A stretch of 64,000 nt of DNA, from NCBI RefSeq assembly GCF_964355755.1, contig NC_092673.1:8377001-8441000 (forward strand). The letters run 5' to 3'. Below the pieces are notes generated by a model that saw only the letters and a program-made list of their open reading frames with translations, searched no databases and was not told the DNA's origin. Below, one piece after another: positions 50,001 to 62,000 of this stretch (the first letter of the stretch is position 1; every line of letters starts with the position of its first letter). The stretch comes from Antedon mediterranea. Its lineage: Eukaryota; Echinodermata; Crinoidea; Comatulida; Antedonidae. Made by a program: the position numbers and the translations under genes.

Positions 50001-53000
50001 AAGTTGATGAGTTGTAGATATCGGATCATGTATTAATATGGCTAACCGGACATTTTAACGTCATCGTATGGCCACACGAATATAAAATTGAGGATTTTTG
50101 TATCTTTCGTCATAGCTCATCACATTTAATAGAGAGCATCTCCACTTATACATTTTCCATTTTCACCCCGATTTTGATATTGTCTAGGTCAATCAACTAT
50201 CTTTCGCATGAGTTAAAAATATTTTAATTGTTATGACGTCATCGTGCCTAAAAATTTAAATTACATGTGGCATTAATTTCATCTTTACAGTAAATTTTAA
50301 TCTGTTATAGCTCGTAAGAATAAAATGTGATAATCACGATTAAAACGTTTTCTGGAAGCGATTGGATTGTAGATACGAAATCATGTAAAAAATTTTCCAA
50401 TCGGATGTTGTGACGTCATCATATGGCCAGTTAAATAAAAAAAGTCGTATTTTAATATTTTGCGTCATAGTTCATCACATTTAAAAGGGTGCGCATCTAT
50501 ATTTTACGTATTCAAATTTCTTCTACACGTTAATATGTTGTTCCTAAGATAATTTCCTTCTGAAATTGCTATCGAAGTGTTTCATTTTGATACCGTCGCC
50601 ATGTTAAAAATTTGAATAAATGGCGGGTCCCATAATTTCACCTATTCTACACTGTATGTAATATGTATACAGATTATACTGTTTGCATGTATACTATATG
50701 ACACAAAATTGACAGAATTCAGCACTAACAGCATATCATATTCTTCAGTTCTTGTCATAATGCCATAATCTTTATCTGTGTGTAAAATATTCCAACGTAT
50801 GACGTGCACGTGGCGTTTGTCGTTGTGCGGATAACTAACTCGTCAAAGTGACGAGTTTCATGTCTAGTTCTTCTTTCCTTCCTTCCTTTTTGTGAGTCGC
50901 GTTTCTCTAAAATGTGTAAACATAACATTTCATAACTTTGACAACATATGGGCATTTACGTGAAGTTGTGCACCTCCTATTTTTGAATGACGTCATAGTT
51001 GCGCAACGTGACTTACGCGCAATTTTATGAATTTCAATGATTGATCATAGATTAAAAACCAAAAGTCATTTAGTATTGACACTTTGACAAAATTTAAGTC
51101 ATATCAGGGGCAAACTTTCTACGGATTAAAAATGGCATGTTTCACAAGAAGTTACGCGCGCACGCGCATTTAAAATTTCAAAATGCGCAAAATTAATTTC
51201 TAATCAACTTTTTACGCGTTTCATGTCATTTTGAGCATGTCAAAAATTCCCACGGGCGCGCAATTTTTTACGCACGCGGTGCGCACGTAGCGAAAAAACA
51301 TATTTTTTTCTCTTGAATTATATTTTTCAAGCCTTTCCTAGTAATTTTGAAAACAATTTAGAACTTTTCCAGTTTAAATAACGCCATACGAACACGTTGA
51401 ATTAGACAATTTGTGCGCGTTTTTTATGAAAAAGCTTAAAAAATCATCAAAATAATGTCTTTTTTTAAACAGTCATAGTTTCTAAAGTAAACCGTGAACC
51501 GTTTATTTTTATTACAAAATCTAGAAGTTGATGAGTTGCAGATGTCGGATCATGCATCAATAAGGCTAAAAAAACATTGTGACGTAATCGTATGGCCACA
51601 CGAATGTAAAATATAGGATTTTTGTCTGTTTCGTTATTGCTCATCACATTCAATGGAGCGCATCACGCTTATCTGTATTCCTTTTTCTCCTATATTTATA
51701 TATTGTCTAGGTCAATCAACTTTCTTTAGCATGAGATAAAAATATTTAAATTTTTATAACGTCATCATGCCTAAAAATTTTAATTACGTGGGTCATTAAT
51801 TTCATCTTTACAGTAAATTTTAATCTGTAATAGCTCGTAAGAATAAAATGTGATAATCACGATTAAAACATTTTCTGGAAGCTATAGGATTGTAGATACG
51901 AATTCATGTAAACATTTTGCCAATCGGATGTTGTGACGTCATCATATTGCCAGTTGAATAAAAAAAGTTGTATTTTCATATTTTGCGTAATAGTTCATCA
52001 CATTTAAATGTGCGCGCACCAACATTTTACGTATTCAAATTTCTTCTACACGTTAATATGTTGTTGCTAAGATAATTTTCTTCAGAAATTGCTATCGTTG
52101 TGTTGTTTTTTTTATGACGTCGTCATGTTAAATATTTGAATTAAAGGCAGGTTCCATAATTCAGTTAATATGTCATATAATATACAGTAGTACAATGTAC
52201 ACCAGCATAGTCTCTGATGTGAGCAAATTGTTGTTTGCCGCCCTCTGTATCATGTAGAATTAATGTCTCCTTTTATACACAGTGTACTGTATAATTATAA
52301 TACGTTAAAAACTATAATAAGAGGTGGTCCTGTATTTTCGTGCACGTGGCATCTGTCGTGCGGATAACTAACTCGTCAAAGTGACGAGTTTCATGTCTAG
52401 TTTATTATTATCATTTTACGAATGAGGGTACTGTCTAAATGTAAAAGCTAAACTTTTCATTTGACAGGATGTTAGACAATAGATCTTTTGTTATTTAAAC
52501 TTTGACCCTTGGCTTGTGTTATTTAATTAGTTGTTTTTTTTTTTTAATTTCATTCATTGGACTTGATAATGACCCCATGATCCAAATTAAATGTACTTAC
52601 TACACATTTATTTTCGAGAAAATGTAAATCGACTTCGGTAGCTAAATTGTATTTACTACAAGCAACGATACATTGTTTTAAATTAAAATGTTTTTGTATT
52701 CCCACATTTTAACATATGTATTTACATTTTCATGGTTATTGTCAGGGTAGCAGTGGCAGGGAAGGGGAGAAGGGATTTTCGGGTGAAACAGGAGATAGGG
52801 TAAGTTAAGTTTGTAAATATAACAATATAACCTTATACTATATTGCAATAAAAGAATGTTTTACATTTTATATCGTTTCGACATTTCGTTAGAAAGTTGT
52901 GATTACCTTATGTTGTATGTTTATTTTGTAATGCTTTTGAAATCTTCTTTTACAGGGAGCTATTGGACAAATAGGACCACGAGGTCAAAAAGGAGATCGT

Positions 53001-56000
53001 GGATATAGTGGTGAAGAAGGTATTAAGGGTATCAGAGGTGAAACGGGATTTCCCGGACCACGTGTAAGAAATTATTCTTTTGTTCTGGGATGTATAGAAT
53101 ACCTATACATATTCGTTATTATATAGCTTTTTTGTTTTGGCGTTTAGCACAATTCCGTGTTTAAGATTAAGAATACGAATAATGTGAATGAATGAAGGTG
53201 GTAGCTTCCACAAAAAAAAAAATAAACATTTATCTCTATTGAGAACGTTGTGACGATTAGTTAATAATACCCATTATGTTTTTCATATCCTTGACAATAA
53301 TGTGATGTAAATGTTCACATGTTTTTTTTCTTTCGTATTTGTGTCTTTGTAGGGGGAAGTTGGACATACTGGCGTAAAGGGTACCATGGGTATTCCGGGA
53401 AAAACTGTAAGTACGATTAATTGTTTTAGATAAATGAGGATTTATCTAGCGAATAGAAACCATTATTCGTTTTATAACACATCACCTGTCCTATTAGTTT
53501 AAATAAATTAAAATACACTTATTTTCATAATTAATATACATATATGCAAAAAAGAAGGCTACTGGAGTTTGAACGCTGACATTAGACGTCATACTCTATA
53601 TTTTAGATTAATTTGATAATAATTAAAATATAACTTTCACCGTTGAAAAAAAAACACGAAAATACCGATTGCTCGTGATTATGAATTATTTTATTGCGTA
53701 CGTTTACTTTTAAGGGTCATAAAGGTGATACGGGTGGTGTTGGTCGAGCAGGATTACGAGGATCAAAGGTATGTAATAGATGTGAATTTATATACATATT
53801 TAATCAATATTGTATTATTGCCGAAGTACATGAGATTTTAATCTCCTACTTCTCCTGAGCGACAAACACACAAATTAAGCATGTTCTACACTATTAATCA
53901 CACAAAACAAGTATGAGCACAAAATAACGTTAAGAGAGAGCGAACTTCATCCATTTTAATAACACAATGATGGCCTGCTACCAAGTATGACAACGTAAGT
54001 TGATCCTGTCTGTGCCAACAGTGAACTGCGTATTTTAACAGAGTAAACGTGATTGTGCTTAGTTTTCTACTCTCGTTAACAAAAAAAAACTGTATTTTCG
54101 TATAGGGCAACAACGGATTTAAAGGACAAAAGGGCAGTGAAGGTAGACAGGTATGTTTTCCTGTTCATTTTTTCTTAAATTGTGATTTAAAAAAAAAGGG
54201 TACTTTTAAAGTTGTATTGTTGTTGTTAATACAAACATAATAATACTTTAGATTTATGATAAGCGAAATATTATGTAAGAGACAAGGTAATTTTTGACAG
54301 TAAACCTATTTATGTTTATTTATTCTGACAGGGAAAAAAGGGACGTTATGGCCCTAAAGGCAGAAGTGGCAGACACGGATCTCAGGTAAATTCTAAATTC
54401 TGTATGTAGGACTAAATATAATTCTCTTAATCAGAATTTAACGAATAAATGTCTTGAATCTTGAGAAGTTCGGGTAGTATAAATGTATCCTAAGATTTAA
54501 TTAGCCGTGCTTTTCTATGTATTTTAATTATTATTTGATAAATTTATACCATAAATAGATAAGCTTTTTTAAGTTATAATTCATTTAATTACAGGGTGAC
54601 ACCGGAGCACCTGGTAAAGAGGGTGGAATTGGTCCTGTGGTAAGTCTTATCAGACGAACACTGTAGATAGCAAAGATCATGTGTATGTGTTAAGACTTTA
54701 CTAAACACTATAACACACCTGATTGTATTCTGGCAATTTGGTGTTTGGATTAGTCAATTACGCATCACGTTTCATTTTGAATTAGTCCTATGTAACGAAA
54801 AAGTGAAATTTAATGGTGATACTAAGGCCCTGTTCAGACCCATGGCGTTAGACCGTTTTAGCGTACAACGTTACTATCAAGGTCACGTTACAAACCGCAG
54901 AGAAAAAAACGAGGTGTTCAGACCCATAGCGTACGATTATCGTTACAACGGAAGTACGTCATCCAAGTTGTTTCTAGTTGCATATTCATGTGCTCTTACC
55001 CACGTGTTTTCATCATTATTTCCACTGTATACAGGCCTAGATCTCAGCCCTACAATTATGACAAAATTTGCCGTAGATAAAACATACCTCAGCATTTATT
55101 TAAGAAAAATATAGTAAAGCCAAATTTCTGTTTCTATTGTTTTTATTTTGTAGTAAAAAACATTTTCCCCAGGCTCTTGTGTTACGAAAATAAAGCAGGC
55201 CTCGTAATGATGAAGAAAAAAATGATTGTGATTAGTCTATCCAGTCCAGTCAAAGATTATATATTCTTTGGTCCAGTCGGTTGAAAATAACCCTTAACTT
55301 GCTAATAAAAGGGAAACAGCTCCCCTTGTTTGTTTACTGATTTTTTTAGGAGTTAGGGGGTTTTCAGCATTAAACTTGTCCAGTCTAGTCTGCCTTGTAT
55401 GAATGAGTGACTTGATGTCCCAGGCTAGTTTTTAGCTTGAATGAAATGCGTGAATGGCTCTAGGCCTAGCTAGGCCTAAAAGCGGATGGGATCGTAGTCC
55501 CTATGTTTAAATACAAGGTGCATGTATTTATGTCATTTGTTAGAAAATATAATGGTAATCAGTTGATAATAGTTTGTAGCCTTTGTAACAGTTGTATTTG
55601 TAGTGTAGTTAGGCCTTATTTATTCTGGCCTTTTTGTTATTGAAATCCATCTCACACATTGACGATACAAGATGTCAGTCTAGGTCAAACCTTGTTTCGC
55701 GTCATAACAGGAAACGTTCTGATTGGATACAACGTTGACTTACAGTAGCGTCGTACGCTAAAACGGTACTATCAACCGTTTTCCACTACAACGCTACAAC
55801 CGTTTTGTACAACGCGTTGTACGCTAATCCCCAACTGTTCAGACACACATTCTTTTAGCGTCGTACGCTAAAACGGTCTAACGCCATGGGTCTGAACAGG
55901 GCCTTAATGTGCGGAATTAAACTTGATGTGCGCGCTGTCATAATTGTTCTATTCTGCGTCCGCTCTTTTTAATAGCCAAGCTTCCCGGTCGCGAAAACTT

Positions 56001-59000
56001 GTGTCAATTTACGATGTATACAGTATCTTGAATAAAAACAAATTAAGGTTTTGTATTCGCTGAATGGAAAGGATACTCCATTCGATGAAAAACTGACTGC
56101 TCTCTTTTCTACTTATGAAATACTCTCACCATCCAACTTATCAACATTCATTGTGTGTATAATATTTTATACTTATTAGTAAATGTCGTTTTTTAAAGGG
56201 TTTACCGGGACAGAATGGCCCACTCGGAGAACGAGGCAGAAAAGGACCCGAAGGAGATTCTGGGAGAAGCGGTGGCCACGGACCCACAGGAGATTCTGGG
56301 CAGCCAGTTAGTGTATAATTTGTATTTCTTTTAAACACCAAAAATAACTTCAATTGAATAGTGCTTCTATATAAATCCATCCAATCTAAATAATATGCAT
56401 TCAATTATGTGATCAAAAGTGACGTAAGTCGCCCTCTTGACGTTTTAAGAACCAATTCTAGAGCAAGTGATTAATATTATAAATAATATGTTACGCTTTA
56501 ATTCCTAAATTCCGTGGTCCGTTAAAAAAATCCATCTTCGCATTTAAATATTATGTTCTACCAACACTGGTGTTATTTTTTGTAGGGTCTAAGGGGGGTT
56601 GCTGGTGCACCTGGGCCTGACGGAGTGCAAGGTCAACAGGTAGGTTCTTATTATTAAAACGTATAGAATGAATAATAAGTAATAAGAACGAAAACACCAT
56701 GGTTGAATTAAGGTATATGAGAACAATGTATTTTAAAGTCATAGTACCATTGGGAAAAAATTCTATTTATAAATTATAATTATTTGTTTTATTTTTTAGG
56801 GTCCCCCTGGTCCACCTGGTCCACCTGGAACTACTGGTTTACCTGGTTACACAGTAAGTACCTTGGCAATTGCCATTACGTTACAATTGTGCGTTATAAA
56901 CAAGTAGGCCTAACTTGCACCCTTAACAAAAATGAGTGTTAATGTTGTTACCACATCAGATTATAGTTCCGTATTACTTACGACTGAAGAAGCTATAACA
57001 TATGAAAATCACTAAAATCGACAAGTTATTTTTTTTATGTTAGCAAAATCTTGATGTTATCGGTTATGTATATTCTTTTTAGGGAAATAAAGGCCTGCAA
57101 GGATCTCGAGGTGTTCGTGGACGTAGTGATATTCGGGTAAATATTTTTTTTTAACTGTTACGTTTAAAGGTTTGCAAAAAAACCTGTATTGATAGTATAG
57201 TAATACTTAATACATCGTCATATTTATAATACTTTATTGTTATAGTATTATACCATTTCAGCTATTTGTATATATTTAAAATTTGTGCTTTTAATATTGT
57301 GTTATATGTTCAACTGGGGATGTATCTAAAGAAGCTTGTCATCGTCGCTGCTCTGTTATTTGTGTCTTGTATTTATGTTGAAGTTATGAATAATGTCTAT
57401 ATACACAATTAAACTGTAATATTTATCATATGGATGAAATAATCTACTATTATGATATATCAATTTATATCTCATAGGGTCGCCCAGGCGAACCGGGACT
57501 ACCGGGTGAAATTGGTAGTGAGGGACCAATAGGAGAACCAGGGGTGCAAGGACCCCCTGGACAGGTGGTATGTATTTCACCATATCTATTGTTACCACAA
57601 TATTTTATTAATAAAATGAAAATTGCTTGATTATAATTTGTTTAATGTATCCGTTTTACTGACAGGGGAACAAAGGAATAACCGGTGACCAAGGGGATAA
57701 AGGACCAATGGGAATAGAGGTATGTTCACATAATGTTTCACTTGCAATGGCTTTAACGGTGTTATTAAAATGTGTGCTCACCGATGAAAAGACAAGAATT
57801 CAAAACACACAATCTTGCCTTGACTGTTACAGGGCTCGAAATTTACTTTTTTTTCGACTAGCAAACTTTGCTAGTTGTAAAAAAATTAACTAGCAAAATC
57901 AGCAGCATAACTAGCAATCACAATTTTTTTTCGGTAAAATAGTTAAATTCTACACAAATCTGAATTTATTTAGGTGTAGACCTAGACCTAGCTTTTAGGT
58001 GTAGGCCTAGCTGCTAGGCAAAGCTGTAGTAGTAGTAGTACCCTTTTTAGCCAAATTAAAAAAAGATCAAGACATGCTTTCATGCTAGCCAAATCAAGGG
58101 CGTTTCGGCCTATGGACGATTCGTCCCGTAACGTTTCGGCCCACTTTTTTTTAGGTCGAAACTTTTAAAATTTGAAGCGGAACAAAATTGACTAGGCCTA
58201 TGTATAAAATATTATTGCCGATGACAAAACTGAGTTTTATATTGTTTATATATCCAGACGTAATTAAAACATTAAATTTAATTGCCACCGAGCGAAATTG
58301 GTAGGCCCTAACTACTAATCCGTCCCAAGCTACGCCCGCCTCACTCCGCCGTCTCTCGCGCTCCACTCGTCTCTATCCAGGAAATTCCCTATCGCACGAG
58401 AGGCATGATGTTGGAATAATAGTGGGCTGATCAATAGTTTGAAAACAGCTTACGGCATTTCTTAAGTGAATTTTTATTCAACGTATTCTTCTTTGATGAA
58501 TCCTTTGCTCATTGCTATGTAAAATCAGTAATTAAAGTTGTGATGCGAAAGTGTGTGTAATTTAATTCCACAGGTAAACAATATAGGCGTAAGAAAATCC
58601 ATCGCACAAACAACAGGACCTCGTGGTGTGCCGAGGAGACGTTCTTCTCCAAAATTGGAAGAGTCCATTAAGTGGGGGGTGTTTACTATTTGCGAATCTA
58701 TTAAATACGCGCTTCGACCACTGTGTAGGCAAAATATTTATTTCGTTAAATCCCTAAATTGATAATCGCGTATTCTGTAATCAGGTGACTGATGATGTAA
58801 TCCTTAGCGACGTACTAAATGCACATGCTTTTGTGTTGGGGAAAAGCTTGCTGTTAATATAATGCACATCGTTAACAACTATGCTACCACATGATTCACG
58901 GTGCTATTAGCGTTTCCTTGACGTAAATTGGCGGCGTGTAAATGAAACAATTGTTTTCACCAAATTGGTTCCTATTAGCCGTTGTCGACATAGCGATTGG

Positions 59001-62000
59001 CGGCTAGCTAAAAAGTACGTATTTTTTCAAAAATTACACTAGCAAACATTTGCTAGTTATGAAATTTTCAACTAGCAATTATCAAGAATCTACTAGCAAA
59101 ATGCTAGTTTGCTAGCGTGAATTTCGAGCCCTGCTGTTATTAAGTTAAAGTGCATACGGGAACGGGGATTGTTGTATTTTATCACGACATAGATGTTTAA
59201 TTTTCTGTATGAAAAGGGCAAACTAAGAGTGAGAGTTTATACGTGTAGGACGATAACACATTATGTTTGTGGTGTAGTAATATAATGAAGCAGGCCTAGT
59301 GATTTGTAAATTGTATTTTCTTACAGGGACCAATTGGTGAATATGGCCTACCAGGCCCTATGGGAAGACAAGGTTTAATGGTAATATTATTAAATAATTA
59401 TTTAAAAACCCACATGCATAATGCTATGCACAATGTTTTTATCCGAGGAATTACAAAGATGACTTATTGCTACAGTACATGGAACGACCGACGATAAACC
59501 GTCATTTTTTTTTCTGCAGAAAACAAAATACATTATAAACATTTTCATCTTAGAAAGATAGCCACTGTCCAATCAGATTACGTCATGACCAATAAGAACA
59601 ACATAATCAATAGGCTCTACTTTGTTCCACTTAGGTTTCACCTTTTGTACTAATTTTGATGTTTTAAATATGTATTATTTGTTAAACTAAATATGACAGG
59701 GTCAGTTTGGGGCACCAGGAATCGATGGAGAAACAGGGCCTCCGGGTGTAAGAGGTACGCATGGCAAGCAAGGACCACCAGGCCCACCCGGACAAAAGGG
59801 ACCAACTGGTCCCCAAGGTTCTGAAGGCCAAAGTGGTCAACCTGGTGTAATTGGAGATCCCGTAAGTTTAAATAAATGTTTGCAATATTTAGGTCATACT
59901 CAAAATATAAATAAGCATATATATATATTTTTTATTTTCCATGTTTTAGACGACAATACATCTTTAATTCAAATTTAAGGACTCACAATTATCACACAAA
60001 CACTAGTCTTACTTTCGATGGTCACTTACTGTAATCACCCCGCATTACAACTAGCATGAAGCTGAATAGTTAAAAAAGCATAGCACCGAATCATTCGATT
60101 GATTATAATATGTGGTTCTGATATTGATGTTTAACTGATACCAGACAGTTGAGTTATACTTTTGTGTCTATACTAAAATTATATATTTTTTATATACAAT
60201 TGTCTATACTAAAAAAATGTTCATTTTATTTAATTTTTTATGTTAAACTTTTGATCTTTATAGGGAACTTTAGGTGAGAAAGGAACTATGGGGCAAAATG
60301 GAGAACCTGGCTCCCAGGTAAGATTTTATTCCGAAATATATCTTTACATTAACTGTCAAGTACATAATCAGCCGGAGTATATATGAAGTTATACTTCAAT
60401 CTTGTTTAAGACATAAGAGCAATTGTAATATCGCCAATATCAGAAGAAATTACAAGATCTTGCAGTCCAAAATAATATATAAATATGAACAATAATATAA
60501 TAATTACTGAGATAGGAAAACGCCAAAAAAGGTAATAAAAAGTAATCACAATAATGGACGCGATAGATCACCTGAAACCTGGTTTATGATTGGTCAACTT
60601 ACTTTGGTAAGTTTTCGTTTTATGATATGGTGTTCTAAGTTGTAATGATCCTAAGGTTTAAATTAGATTGTGCAGTTCACCTTAAACTGTTTACATAAGC
60701 ATACAGTACTGTATAATTATTCATTTCCACATTTATGTAGCATAGCTTAACTTGAGAACAAAATAGAAAGTAAGATGGGTCTTTTTGAAAAATGCCGAAG
60801 GGTTTGTCAAATTCATGTAACTAACGGTTGTTTTAAATTGGAAATACTTTATTTGTTACACTCGTAACATAATATAAACTATAAACAAATATGACCAAAA
60901 TCAATCGGCTTTCGATACTCTAGTTTTGACCTTTAACATCAAATTCATTTATTATTAATACAATTGATTGTAAAGTTAGTTTAATTAAATGGGTTTAAAT
61001 GTAATAGTATAACGTTATTCATCTTTAGTGTATTTTAAAATAAGGTATAATCGTGTTGTTCTACTATAATAGATAACGTTTAAGTTTAAAAATAAAGAGT
61101 ATCTTTGAGGATATTTTTCTGTAAAGTAAAGAGAAAATTAGCTACTTCATATCATTTAAATAGGGTGAAGGTGGACGGAGTGGACCATTGGGCCAGAAGG
61201 GTCATCCTGGCCAAATTGGTATTCAAGGCAACGCAGGAAAAAAAGGGGAGAGAGGTTTACTTGGATTTAAGGTATATAGATTTATTTCATAGACATGAAA
61301 ACTATTAGTATAAAAATATTATAAATTTATTTGACAAAATGTGTAAATTACACTAATTTTCTACAATATTCAATGCAACGATAGTTAATTTTAAAACATA
61401 GATTGTATATTTTAATGAGTTCAATTTAATGTGGGAACCACTAGAGAAGCTTTTAGGTTACAATCTCTTTAATGTTATAGGGTGATAAGGGTGATCCAGG
61501 TGTACCAGGAGCAAGGGGAATAACAGGGGTGACTGGTATTCATGGAGTTAAGGGCACGAATGGCGAAAGAGGTCCAACTGGTCTACAGGTACATTTTATT
61601 TGATGTTTATATTGCGAAGCGAAAAACCCCGCTAATAACAGGTTTAATACTACTAAACGATAACTTATGATAAGTTATGTTGGTAGCATTGCTTTAGTTA
61701 CTCTATATATTTACTACTGATTTCTATATTGACGAAAGAAAAGAAACAAACCAAGTGTTCTCATCCTGCCATCCATTTGCTAATACAGTACTAAGGAGAA
61801 TTTGAAGTTCCGAATTCCGATTTATCACATGAAGACACACTCTGTATGCTACAAAGTAGAAATTTCTATTTCAGTTTAAAGTTAAATTCAGTTCAATCTC
61901 GGCAATCATAACTCATATCCAGCATCGTTTATTATACGGAAAATAACTCATTAAACGTCAATGTTTTATTTGTACATAGCATCTGTCTATTTGAATAAAC

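Larger units (their letters stand above)
45415..52745 (+). other. Collagen intron 15, filled by transposons
   Basis: The largest intron of the visible gene (7.3 kb). It holds a minus-strand LINE 3' end and then a four-unit Helitron-like tandem array. Exons 15 and 16 are both phase 0 and join cleanly. Confidence 0.85.

Noticed and set aside
54803-55114. 103-codon open frame at the left end of the 1080-bp element
   Set aside because: It starts outside the element and runs through its terminal repeat; no transposase motif is seen.
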